Below, in pieces: positions 18,010 through 25,812 of a stretch of DNA of 42,228 nucleotides. The stretch spans positions 1-42,228 of the forward strand of contig JAUYAB010000086.1 of the NCBI GenBank assembly GCA_030693705.1, in the 5' to 3' direction. Within the stretch, counting starts at the first letter, position 1. Each line of letters opens with the position of its first letter. Under the pieces are notes generated by a model that was not told the DNA's origin, searched no databases, and saw only the letters and a program-made list of their open reading frames with translations. Made by a program: the position numbers and the translations under genes. The DNA comes from Ignavibacteria bacterium (GTDB lineage Bacteria; Bacteroidota; Ignavibacteria; Ignavibacteriales; Ignavibacteriaceae).

Positions 18010-19662
18010 ATGAAAAAGTTGATTGCAGTTCTAATGTTACTAAGTGTTATTGGTATTACAAATGCACAACCAAAGGCAAGAATAGTTGCAGGAGATGGAA
18101 AGGTCTTCCTTTCCTGGGATAAAAGGATTGAAGATTGGAGAGACCCGTTTTATGGATATGAATATGACGAAAATGGTAACCCCGCTGGTTTTAAAAAAGT
18201 TTTTGAAGGGTATTTAATTTACAGAAGCAAAGACTCACACTTTAGTGATATTAAAATAATCACTGACTCGACGGGAGATCCAGTCTATTGGAAACCAATT
18301 GCTCAATTTGATTTAGTTGATAGCATTTTTGGACCTGATCCGGTGGGAATAAGGGGCGCTCATTTCTGGCGGGGTGATGATACTGGATTACAGCATGCTT
18401 ATATAGATTACAATGTAGAGAATGGACAAAAGTATTATTACGCTGTTGTTTCTTATTCAAAGGGAGATCCTAGTTTTGGAACAGTTGGTCTTCAACCGGC
18501 AGAATGTACAAAAATTATTACTGAAGATAATGAAGGAAATTTAAGATTTGTCGATATAAATTGTGCTGTTGTTTTTCCTAATCCTCCTCCCGAAGGATAT
18601 ATTCCTCCACAAATTGAAGGTGATACAAAAGCAGTTGCAAACGGAATTGGAACTGGTTCAATTGATATTAAGATACTTGATCCGGCTGCGGTATTAGAAG
18701 GGGCAGCATATTCTTTAAAATTTAAATCGGATTCCTTACTTTATAACTATAAAACACTCTCGTATAATGTTGTTCGTTCATATCAAGGTGTTGATTCAGT
18801 AGTATTAAGTGGACTTGACAAGTCTGAGTTTGGTGCGAATAAACTGGGTCCCCTGTTTGATGGACTTTCGGTTGCAGTAATAAATGATACCGGTATTGCG
18901 CTTATTTACGAAAAAACCGGTTGGGTTATCGGCAAGAGTAATGCAAATATGGTTGTTACTCAAAATCTTCACCTCTCTGCTTTTACTGCGTGGCCTGCTG
19001 ATTATGAGATAGAATTTCATGATCATATTGTTGATTCGTCTTTTATAAAAGAAGGACCATATATAATTCTTCCGGTTAATTTTAGGATTAAAAATGTTAC
19101 AGAAAATCGATATGTTAAATTCGGCATGACTGATCCTGATAAATCGGGAACACTTTCTGTAGGAGATGAACTTAGAATTATTGAATATAAGGGGACAAGA
19201 GTAACATCAGTATGGCAAATCATTTATTCTCGCCCTGAAGATCCAAGTACTGTGCTAATCGATCCTGCGCCGGGTGATATTTTTAGAATTGCTACTACTC
19301 GTCAATTTTACAATAATGATGAATTTAAATTTACTACAAAGGCAATGGTAACAGATGTAGAAGAAGGTGGCAGAATAGTTACTTTTAATTTAGAGCAAAA
19401 TTATCCCAATCCATTTAACCCAACCACCATGATACACTATTCTATAGTAAACAGCGGTAATGTAAGCTTAAAAGTTTACGATGTACTTGGTGATGAAGTG
19501 GCAACACTTGTTAATGAAGAGAAACAATCGGGAAGCTATGAAGTGGAATTTCAGTCGGTCCGCCTTAGGCGGAGCAATCAGCAGTTGGCAAGTGGAATAT
19601 ATTTTTATCAACTTCGTGCTGGTGAATTTGTGCAGACGAAAAAAATGATTTTGTTGAGGTAA
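18010..19662 (+). CDS. Secreted T9SS type A cargo protein 1
   Basis: A 550-residue exported protein. A Sec signal peptide (MKKLIAVLMLLSVIGITNAQ) is followed by a fibronectin-III-like start (IVAGDGKVFLSWD, then YLIYRSKD and KYYYAVVSYSKGD). The large middle region is beta-rich without a recognised catalytic motif. The C-terminal ~85 residues are a T9SS type A sorting domain: EQNYPNPFNPTTMIHYS, VYDVLGDEVATL, and the terminal YFYQLRAGEFVQTKKMILLR. It should cross the outer membrane through the T9SS and stay on the surface or be released. A repeat-derived insertion (SVRLRRSNQQ) containing the palindrome TCCGCCTTAGGCGGA splits the sorting domain at 19559-19573. GAGGATAA precedes the ATG. The next cargo gene begins 8 bp later. 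Confidence 0.88.
   Translation: MKKLIAVLMLLSVIGITNAQPKARIVAGDGKVFLSWDKRIEDWRDPFYGYEYDENGNPAGFKKVFEGYLIYRSKDSHFSDIKIITDSTGDPVYWKPIAQFDLVDSIFGPDPVGIRGAHFWRGDDTGLQHAYIDYNVENGQKYYYAVVSYSKGDPSFGTVGLQPAECTKIITEDNEGNLRFVDINCAVVFPNPPPEGYIPPQIEGDTKAVANGIGTGSIDIKILDPAAVLEGAAYSLKFKSDSLLYNYKTLSYNVVRSYQGVDSVVLSGLDKSEFGANKLGPLFDGLSVAVINDTGIALIYEKTGWVIGKSNANMVVTQNLHLSAFTAWPADYEIEFHDHIVDSSFIKEGPYIILPVNFRIKNVTENRYVKFGMTDPDKSGTLSVGDELRIIEYKGTRVTSVWQIIYSRPEDPSTVLIDPAPGDIFRIATTRQFYNNDEFKFTTKAMVTDVEEGGRIVTFNLEQNYPNPFNPTTMIHYSIVNSGNVSLKVYDVLGDEVATLVNEEKQSGSYEVEFQSVRLRRSNQQLASGIYFYQLRAGEFVQTKKMILLR
19559..19573. repeat. Palindrome TCCGCC-TTA-GGCGGA inside a T9SS sorting domain
   Basis: A perfect 6-bp inverted repeat with a 3-base loop, in frame within the CDS and encoding part of SVRLRRSNQQ. 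It is GC-rich against an AT-rich gene. A closely similar element (TCCGCC-TAC-GGCG) occurs at 22775-22787 over the mlaD stop codon, pointing to a dispersed repeat family. Confidence 0.65.
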
Positions 19663-19670
19663 GGAGAGTT

Positions 19671-21086
19671 ATGAAAAAGTTATTCTTCATTTTAACTAGT
19701 TCGTATTTTTTATCGTTAAATGTATTAGCTCAAACTTCTTTTCCATTAGAGTTTGGGAACAAATGGTATTACAAAGCCGGTTCTACTAGACATGAGTATT
19801 ATCAGTTTGTAAAGAAAGAAGTTACGAATGAACTAACTAATGGATTCAAAGAAATTACGACACAATATTTTTATAGTGACAGTATAACTACGAAAAAAGA
19901 ATATTGGGCCTACATCAACAATAAGTTTTACATGAATGTTGTCCCTGAAACAACATTTTCAACAATCATATACAATGATGCCCTAACTAATGATTCGTGT
20001 GTTAGTAATGGACCATTACATACATGTATTTATTTAAGAAGCTATCAAATATTTAATGTTTTGGATACGGCTCAAGAATTTTCCGAATTGTATGTCGGTC
20101 ATGGTTTTTCATCAACTCAAAAAATAGTGGTTTTTCCAAATTTAGGAATCATAACAACTTCAAATTTTAGTGGTTCCCCCTCCACTTCTAAGACAGAAGA
20201 TTCGACGTATTTGATTGGTATGTATAGAAATGGAGAACTACTCGGAGATACAACATTAATAATTCCTAAAGGAGACACTACCTATTTCAACCTGAATATT
20301 GGGTGTAAATGGTACTACCAAATTAGCTTGCCATATGACTATAATAGTTTCAATGAAAAAGTAATACGAGAAGTTAAAGACATTTTAGATAATGGTTTTA
20401 GAGAGATAAAAGCTACTTATTTTTTTATGGACAGTCTTATTATTAAAAAAGAATACTGGATCTTCCAAAATAATAAATTTTATATAGCAGACTCGCCTGA
20501 TTTTAACAGCGCAATTGTATGTTATGACCCCTCATTGACAGAATCAAATTGTGTTTATAAAAACTCAGCTACCTATTGTCTAAGTTGGTCATCCCGCAAA
20601 TATTTTTATAATGATCAAGAATACGTTGCACAGGATTTTTCCTATGTCCTTGGTACCTCTAATGGTTCAATTCAAAAATACTATTCAGTTGCAAATACTT
20701 TGGGTCCTGTTAAAATAATGTATAATACAAATATGGGATCTTTCTATACGGTTGAAAATTTAATTGAAATAAATATTGATTCAACTGATTCTACCGCTTC
20801 AGTACTTCCAACGGTAATTGAATTGTCTCAAAACTATCCCAATCCCTTCAACCCAACAACAAGAATTAAATATGCTGTTGTAAATAGTGGAATTGTTTAT
20901 CTAAAAGTTTACGATATACTTGGTAACGAAGTGGCGACATTGATTCATGAAGAGAGGCAGCCTGGAAGTTATATAGTAGAATTTAAACCAACTAATAGCG
21001 GTCGACAATTGGCAAGTGGAATATATTTCTATCAACTTAGAGCAGGAGAATTTGTGCAGACGAAGAAAATGATTTTACTTAAATAG
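19671..21086 (+). CDS. Secreted T9SS type A cargo protein 2 with duplicated domain
   Basis: A 471-residue exported protein with a Sec signal peptide (MKKLFFILTSSYFLSLNVLA). Two related domains of ~190 residues follow: FGNKWYYKAG, NGFKEITTQYFYSDS, KKEYWAYINNKFYM in the first, and IGCKWYYQIS, NGFREIKATYFFMDS, KKEYWIFQNNKFYI in the second, each followed by a small Cys pair. No catalytic residues are recognised. The C-terminus is a standard type A sorting domain (SQNYPNPFNPTTRIKYA to KKMILLK) without the insertion seen in its neighbours. AAGGAGAG (19661-19668) overlaps the stop of cargo gene 1, so the two are likely co-transcribed. The stop codon lies inside the hairpin 21083-21102. Confidence 0.87.
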   Translation: MKKLFFILTSSYFLSLNVLAQTSFPLEFGNKWYYKAGSTRHEYYQFVKKEVTNELTNGFKEITTQYFYSDSITTKKEYWAYINNKFYMNVVPETTFSTIIYNDALTNDSCVSNGPLHTCIYLRSYQIFNVLDTAQEFSELYVGHGFSSTQKIVVFPNLGIITTSNFSGSPSTSKTEDSTYLIGMYRNGELLGDTTLIIPKGDTTYFNLNIGCKWYYQISLPYDYNSFNEKVIREVKDILDNGFREIKATYFFMDSLIIKKEYWIFQNNKFYIADSPDFNSAIVCYDPSLTESNCVYKNSATYCLSWSSRKYFYNDQEYVAQDFSYVLGTSNGSIQKYYSVANTLGPVKIMYNTNMGSFYTVENLIEINIDSTDSTASVLPTVIELSQNYPNPFNPTTRIKYAVVNSGIVYLKVYDILGNEVATLIHEERQPGSYIVEFKPTNSGRQLASGIYFYQLRAGEFVQTKKMILLK

Positions 21087-21102
21087 TGCCAAATGGCACT
21101 AT
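21083..21102. repeat. Palindrome ATAGTGCC-AAAT-GGCACTAT at the end of cargo gene 2
   Basis: A perfect 8-bp stem with a 4-base loop, overlapping the TAG stop codon (21084-21086). No T-run follows, so it is not a typical terminator. It looks like a REP-type palindrome placed between cargo genes 2 and 3. Confidence 0.6.
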
Positions 21103-21160
21103 AGTAAATAACGCAGCAAAAGCATAACAATTTTATTAATTAAACTGGAGAGACAAACAA

Positions 21161-22432
21161 ATGAAGTACATGAACCTTCTTCTCGCAATTTTGATATTAA
21201 CCACTATTGAAAACATAGCACAAAATTATTTTCATGGAAGAACCGGGGACAAATTTCAGGTGGAAGCTTATATGAAGAATTCTAATAGTCTCGGGTTTAA
21301 GGAGGAAAATTATACTTATCCAAATTTTTCTATCTCAGACTCCTTACTCTTCGATAATGTAATGTATTATAACTATGATGGTAAATATTATAGTTACGAT
21401 TCTCTCAATCAAAAATTAAATATTTATATAAATGGAAAAGTTCACCTCGCTGTAGATTTTAATCAACCTGCGAATGCTGCACAAGTTCTCTACTTTGGCG
21501 GAGATCATATGAACTGGAAATCCTATGGAGTTTCGGTAAAAAATATTTTGGGCAAGGATCGGTTAGTTTATAAGATGACAAAAGATTCTTCTTATTTAGG
21601 GGGACCCTCAAATCGATTTATGGAATGGATTGTTGAGTTTGTTGATGGAATCGGATTATATTCGTATTACTACCATGTTTGGGATATGTGGTCTAGCTGG
21701 GACGAATATAAGACAAATTCAGAAAAAATTGTTTTTGCTAAAGTTGGTGCAACAGCAATAAATTTTTACAACCAAAAGATTTCACTTACAGAACCGGTTA
21801 AGGATAAAAAACTTAACGAATTCGGGTACATTTTAGGAGTCAATGTTGAAAATCCGTTCCCGAGTTTAATCTCAAAGTTTTATGTTGAATACAATATCTA
21901 TCGGAGTGGTATTCTAAATGCAACAAAGATTTTTAATATTGATCCGTCCACAAATTTGGCCTTCATAAATCCCGCATCAAGCGATCTTGCAGTTGGTGAT
22001 TCAATTGCGTTTAGATGTATCCTCCAGGATACATCAATATTTAACAACATGACAACTTGTCCTGAGACAGGTTATTACACGTACAAAATACTTTCGAATA
22101 TATCTTCAGTTGAAGGATCGGAAAACGATAGAGTAAGTGAATATCAATTAGGTCAAAACTATCCCAACCCCTTTAACCCAACCACCATAATAAAGTATGA
22201 TATAGTAAAAAGCGAGAATGTAAGTTTAAAAGTATATGATGTTCTAGGCAATGAAGTTGCCACACTCGTAAATGAAGAAAAACAACCGGGGAGTTATGAA
22301 GTGGAATTTCAGTCGGCAGTCGGCAATCAGCAGTCGGCAAGAAGCAATCAGCAGTTGGTAAGTGGAATATATTTTTATCAACTTCGAGCTGGCGATTTTG
22401 TGCAGACAAAAAAGATGGTGTTGTTGAGGTAG
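21161..22432 (+). CDS. Secreted T9SS type A cargo protein 3
   Basis: A 423-residue exported protein. A short signal peptide (LLLAILILTTIENIAQ) is followed by an unclassified beta-rich region of ~310 residues with many Tyr/Trp (MEWIVEFVDGIGLYSYYYHV). The sorting domain starts at GQNYPNPFNPTTIIKYD and ends in QTKKMVLLR. Between EVEF and LVSGIYFYQL is an insertion AVGNQQSARSNQQ encoded by CAGTCGGCA-type repeats (22310-22354). A CTGGAGAG ribosome binding site lies just upstream. It is the third consecutive cargo gene; the sorting domains are alike while the N-terminal parts are unrelated, showing modular assembly. The function of the exported part is not known. Confidence 0.86.
   Translation: MKYMNLLLAILILTTIENIAQNYFHGRTGDKFQVEAYMKNSNSLGFKEENYTYPNFSISDSLLFDNVMYYNYDGKYYSYDSLNQKLNIYINGKVHLAVDFNQPANAAQVLYFGGDHMNWKSYGVSVKNILGKDRLVYKMTKDSSYLGGPSNRFMEWIVEFVDGIGLYSYYYHVWDMWSSWDEYKTNSEKIVFAKVGATAINFYNQKISLTEPVKDKKLNEFGYILGVNVENPFPSLISKFYVEYNIYRSGILNATKIFNIDPSTNLAFINPASSDLAVGDSIAFRCILQDTSIFNNMTTCPETGYYTYKILSNISSVEGSENDRVSEYQLGQNYPNPFNPTTIIKYDIVKSENVSLKVYDVLGNEVATLVNEEKQPGSYEVEFQSAVGNQQSARSNQQLVSGIYFYQLRAGDFVQTKKMVLLR
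22310..22354. repeat. CAGTCGGCA/CAATCAGCAG low-complexity repeat inside a T9SS sorting domain
   Basis: Copies of CAGTCGGCA and AATCAGCAG alternate and stay in frame in the third cargo gene. The reverse complement is the CTGCCGACTGCTGATTGCC type of pattern that I recall as a frequent intergenic repeat in Bacteroidota. Part of it (AGCAATCAGCAGTTGG) is shared with cargo gene 1 at the same sorting-domain loop. Confidence 0.65.
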
Positions 22433-22779
22433 GAAATAGGAGACGTTTTTAGATGGTTATAATAATGAACACCGAACAAGAAATAGCGAATGATGAAGTC
22501 AATGAATTCTTACTTCTGACTTCTATTTAACACCTATAAAAATATTCTCTTCTCAATTCCTAATTCATAACCTGTCAAAGCCAGAACCACATTGTTCTCG
22601 AATGAAGTATTTGTTTCATCTTTTTTTCTCGCTAAGTTCGCCACGAACCGCCACGCTCGCGATGAATTTTCCCTTTGCGGACGGTTGCGCTTTCTTTGCG
22701 AACGTTGCGAGAAACTTGTCTGAAAAATATTCTCGCCATCCAGCACAGAATATTTTTGCTAACTGTATATCCTGTCCGC
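22433..22779. other. Repeat-filled intergenic region between convergent genes
   Basis: These 347 bp lie between the plus-strand cargo cluster and the minus-strand mla operon. No credible gene is seen. At 22621-22715 there is a GC-richer segment with CTCGCTAAGTTCGCC, CTTTGCGGACG, CTTTCTTTGCGAACGTTGCG words, resembling a dispersed CGCAAAG repeat. At 22723-22757 there is an 11-bp inverted repeat. Confidence 0.65.
22723..22757. terminator. 11-bp inverted repeat between convergent genes
   Basis: AAAAATATTCT (22723-22733) and AGAATATTTTT (22747-22757) pair perfectly around a 13-base loop. Runs of A and T at the two ends give T-tracts on either strand, so it could act as a weak bidirectional terminator for the cargo cluster and mlaD. 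The stem is AT-rich. Confidence 0.45.
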
Positions 22780-22787
22780 CTACGGCG
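22775..22787. repeat. Palindromic element over the mlaD stop codon
   Basis: TCCGCC-TAC-GGCG resembles the palindrome inside cargo gene 1 (19559-19573). On the minus strand its TAG supplies the mlaD stop codon, and the last codons of mlaD (Leu-Ala-Pro) come from the same GC-rich patch. Confidence 0.5.
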
Positions 22788-23826
22788 CGAGTCCTAATTT
22801 TTTATCGTTCATTAAACTGTTAAGCTTCTTAATACGGTCGTCAAGAATTTTGATGCGGGTGTTGATATCTTCTAAGAACTTATCGAGTTTTTGTTCGTAG
22901 CCGGGTTTGTCATACATTCCCCTCTGCTCAAAGTAGCTTTTGAAGAGCCAATTATATTTCAGCGCTTCCATGTTTTCGGAGAAGCGTTCCGTTCCCAATT
23001 TAGTTTCTTCAGTTATCTTTATTAGATTTGCAAACACAGAGGCGAGGGAACTGTCGAGCGGAGATTTATCAGAAAGCATCTTTCCCAAAACTCCCTGCCC
23101 GTTCTGAACATTTTTAATGAGATCATCAATTCCTTTAATCGAATGATCAACATTACGCACAACCGATTGCACATCAGCGCCAAGAGTATTAACCACGTTA
23201 GCAAGCGTATCAAGTTTATAAGAGATCGAGCCGAGACTTCTATCCGCCGTAACAATTAATCTGTTCGTGTTGTTATAAAGATCATCGTTATTTACAAGTT
23301 TACCTATAGAACCGGAACCGTTATTTACTTTACCGACTATCTCAGCCAGATTCCGCGCCATATCTTTTGTGTACTCAAGCGTTCCTTTTGCTTCTTCAAC
23401 CAAGGCGCCAAAATTTAACGGATCCTCCGCCATAATTGTTCCCCCGCTTTTAACTTGCTTTGAAGCGTTTGAACCAACATGCAAAACAATTATTTTGTTC
23501 CCAACAAGACCTTCCGTTTCAACCGAGGCGCGCATATCTTCTTTAATAAATGATTTGATGTCGGAGACTAAACGAAGTGTTACCTCAACCCTTGCCATAG
23601 AATCTTTCATAATTCTCAACTCGCTCACGTTCCCCACTTCAATACCGCTTAAGCGAACAGCAGCTCCTTTACGCAATCCTTCGATTGTTGAAAAATATGC
23701 TTTTACTTCAAAGGTAGAAGCAAAAAGAGATTGCTTGTTTCCCAACAGAAAAACCGCAACAAGAAAGAGTATTGACCCAATGAGAATAAAAATTCCCAGT
23801 CGTATGGTGCTGCCTTTTGATTCCAT
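22780..23826 (-). CDS. mlaD: MlaD-family (MCE domain) lipid-transport protein
   Basis: The periplasmic, membrane-anchored MCE subunit of a retrograde phospholipid or related lipid ABC transporter. In this 348-residue form one N-terminal helix (~9-28) is followed by an MCE domain (~39-118: FEVKAYFSTIEGLRKGAAVR, GIEVGNVSELRI, ASVETEGLVGNKII), then a long helical tail with a possible coiled coil near the C-terminus (DINTRIKILDDRIKKLNSL). It is longer than E. coli MlaD, as in other one-MCE systems with extended tails. The ATG at 23826 is preferred to 23871 because GGAG (complement of 23832-23835) lies 5 bases upstream and the longer form would overlap mlaF. The extreme C-terminus and stop codon derive from a repeat. 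It follows mlaE and mlaF in one operon. Confidence 0.88.
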   Translation of the reverse strand: MESKGSTIRLGIFILIGSILFLVAVFLLGNKQSLFASTFEVKAYFSTIEGLRKGAAVRLSGIEVGNVSELRIMKDSMARVEVTLRLVSDIKSFIKEDMRASVETEGLVGNKIIVLHVGSNASKQVKSGGTIMAEDPLNFGALVEEAKGTLEYTKDMARNLAEIVGKVNNGSGSIGKLVNNDDLYNNTNRLIVTADRSLGSISYKLDTLANVVNTLGADVQSVVRNVDHSIKGIDDLIKNVQNGQGVLGKMLSDKSPLDSSLASVFANLIKITEETKLGTERFSENMEALKYNWLFKSYFEQRGMYDKPGYEQKLDKFLEDINTRIKILDDRIKKLNSLMNDKKLGLAP

Positions 23827-23836
23827 AAAAACTCCG

Positions 23837-24589
23837 TTAATCTTCTTTTGTATCACTCGTAAAAAAGTCATGTAAAAAAGGATCGGTTGAAGCGGTTAAT
23901 TCCTTCAAACTTCCTTCATATTTAATTTTTCCTTTATCCAAAACTACGGCTCTATCGGAAATGATCTGTGCGCACGCTAAATCATGTGTAATACTGATAG
24001 AGGTCATTTCCAATTGATTTTGTAAATCTCTTATCAACCGGCTTATTTCTTTTGTGGTGATAGGATCAAGTCCCGTAGTCGGTTCATCGTAGAGCATCAA
24101 TTTCGGTTCGGTGATAATTGAGCGCGCAAGCCCGATACGTTTGCGCATTCCGCCTGAAAGTTCGGAAGGCATTTTATCAACCGCATGTTCAAGCGAAACC
24201 ATTTCCAATGCCCGTTTAACTTTTGCTTCAACTTCTTTTTTGGTAAAATAGAAATTCCTTATCAATGGAAAAGCGAGATTTTCTCTAACCGACATAGAAT
24301 CATACAACGCCGCGCTCTGAAAAAGGAATCCGATATTTTTTCTTAATTCTTTTAATTCTTTGTTCGAAAGGGTATGAACATTCTTCCCTTCAATAAAAAC
24401 TTCCCCTTCATCGGGCACTAAAAGTTTCACCATACATTTTAACAGAACACTCTTGCCTGTTCCGCTTTTTCCAAACACAACGAGATTTTCACCATGATCT
24501 ACCGAAAGCGAAACGTCATCAAGAACAACAAAGTCATCAAACGCTTTTGAGATGTGCGATATTTTCACCATTTCTACGGCCATATCCAC
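23837..24589 (-). CDS. mlaF: Mla-type ABC transporter ATP-binding protein
   Basis: The ATPase of the MCE lipid transporter, acting at the inner face of the cytoplasmic membrane with MlaE. Walker A GKSGTGKS (40-47), the Q-loop in IGFLFQSAALYDSMSVRENL, signature ELSGGMRKRIGLARSI, Walker B KLMLYDEPTTGLDP and the switch His in TSISITHDL are all intact. The SAALYDSMSV wording is characteristic of MlaF/Ttg2A. The start is uncertain: GTG at 24589 or ATG at 24583 overlap the mlaE end, whereas ATG at 24571 begins just after it; all give a complete ATPase. mlaD follows 10 bp downstream. Confidence 0.93.
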   Translation of the reverse strand: MDMAVEMVKISHISKAFDDFVVLDDVSLSVDHGENLVVFGKSGTGKSVLLKCMVKLLVPDEGEVFIEGKNVHTLSNKELKELRKNIGFLFQSAALYDSMSVRENLAFPLIRNFYFTKKEVEAKVKRALEMVSLEHAVDKMPSELSGGMRKRIGLARSIITEPKLMLYDEPTTGLDPITTKEISRLIRDLQNQLEMTSISITHDLACAQIISDRAVVLDKGKIKYEGSLKELTASTDPFLHDFFTSDTKED

Positions 24590-25365
24590 AACGTAATTTT
24601 TACAAGAACCGTATCGGTCACTAAAATCAACAAAGACGCAAGTACAACGGAAGTCGTAGAGGCTTTTCCAACCCCTTCCGTTCCTTTATCGGCGTTATAT
24701 CCTTTGAAAGCGCCGACAATTCCAACAATAAATCCGAAGAAGAAAGTTTTACCAACACCCGGAAGGATATCACTAAATCTTATTGCTTCAACAACGGAGA
24801 CTACATAAAGTTGCAACGACATATTTTGCGTTAAGATGATTGCAAGGTATCCGCCAAATATTGCAAGGAACACCACGTATAGCGTTAGCATCGGTAAAAT
24901 TAAAGCACAGGCAATAACTCTCGTTACAACCAGATAACGAAACGGATCAATCGCAGAAACTTCCATCGCGTCAATCTGTTCGGTTACTCTCATTGAACCA
25001 AGTTCCGCTCCAATACCGGAACTTACTCTACCCGCAAAAATTAATGCGGTAATAACGGGACCAAGTTCCCGCACAACCGAGAGTGAAACCATCGCCGGTA
25101 AAACAGATTCCGCTCCAAACCGGGCAAGGATCGGTTGACTCTGCATCGCCAACACAACTCCGATGATAAAACCAGTAACACTAACTATCGGTAATGTTTT
25201 AACACCGAGTTCATCCATGTGTTTTTTAATTTCGTGAAATTCATAAGGAGGCATGAAGACATTTTTAAGGAAGCGGAAGCAGAATTCAAAGAACTGCCCT
25301 ACACCGAAAAGGAAGCCGGAAAAGTTGTTATAGACTGCGCTATGTTTTTTTACAAGATTTTTCAA
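24574..25365 (-). CDS. mlaE: Mla-type ABC transporter permease
   Basis: The integral membrane subunit of the lipid transporter (263 residues, typical length). The family core is clear: LPIVSVTGFIIGVVLAMQSQ, then RELGPVITALIFAGRVSSGI and GAELGSMRVTEQIDAMEVSA, with five or six hydrophobic segments. The start is a TTG; the next Met would remove the N-terminal amphipathic helix usual in MlaE. It is the first gene of the mlaEFD operon and is separated by about 90 bp from yraN. No MlaB (STAS) or MlaC genes are adjacent, a common reduced arrangement outside Proteobacteria. Confidence 0.92.
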   Translation of the reverse strand: MKNLVKKHSAVYNNFSGFLFGVGQFFEFCFRFLKNVFMPPYEFHEIKKHMDELGVKTLPIVSVTGFIIGVVLAMQSQPILARFGAESVLPAMVSLSVVRELGPVITALIFAGRVSSGIGAELGSMRVTEQIDAMEVSAIDPFRYLVVTRVIACALILPMLTLYVVFLAIFGGYLAIILTQNMSLQLYVVSVVEAIRFSDILPGVGKTFFFGFIVGIVGAFKGYNADKGTEGVGKASTTSVVLASLLILVTDTVLVKITLWIWP

Positions 25366-25455
25366 TTATGAATACCGGTTACGTTAGATTCTTTTCTTTT
25401 GTTAAGATAAAAATAAGAAAAAATGTTTATCCAAGAAACCCGCCCGTGGAAAAGC

Positions 25456-25812
25456 TTAGAAAGCATTCTCGTAATGCTCGATCGATATTTCACCATTTAA
25501 GAACAAAATTGCAACCACGTCAAACCGGATATTTTCGTTCGTAATATTCTTTTCTGCAAGATACGCTTCTGTAATCTTTCTGATCTGACTCATTTTCCTT
25601 TTAGTTATCGCCTCCTCAGGTTTTCCGTACTCCAGACTTTCGCGTGATTTCACTTCAACAAAAACAAGGAATTCTTTATCTCTTGCAATAATATCGATCT
25701 CACCTTTTCCGTAACGGTAATTTCGCTCAATAATTTCAAAACCCTTTTCAATAAGAAGAGTAACGGCTTTTTCCTCCCCCTCTTTTCCTTTTTCTTTAGT
25801 TGAAGATGGCAA
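25456..25812 (-). CDS. yraN: YraN family (UPF0102) putative endonuclease-fold protein
   Basis: A 118-residue member of UPF0102, which has a restriction-endonuclease-like fold. The conserved GKEGEEKAVTLLIEKGFEII, YRYGKGEIDIIARD and LVFVEVKSRE give the E...D...ExK pattern of this fold, with Asp and Glu-x-Lys in place. Its in vivo job is not established; genes next to RNase HII are common for this family. The start is a TTG at 25812 set by a perfect AGGAGG (complement of 25818-25823) 5 bases upstream. It overlaps the 3' end of rnhB by 17 bp. Confidence 0.92.
   Translation of the reverse strand: MPSSTKEKGKEGEEKAVTLLIEKGFEIIERNYRYGKGEIDIIARDKEFLVFVEVKSRESLEYGKPEEAITKRKMSQIRKITEAYLAEKNITNENIRFDVVAILFLNGEISIEHYENAF

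Noticed and set aside
21083-21102. Intrinsic terminator after cargo gene 2
   Set aside because: The stem is good, but the 3' flank AGTAAATAAC has no T-run; it is listed as a palindromic repeat instead.
22173-22409. Minus-strand ORF reading LPTADCFLPTADCRLPT
   Set aside because: It is antisense to the cargo 3 sorting domain and arises from the CAGTCGGCA repeats; this type of ORF is a known artefact of such repeats.
22534-22823. Short ORFs on both strands in the gap before mlaD
   Set aside because: They cover the GC-rich dispersed repeat, have no ribosome binding site and show no protein family pattern.
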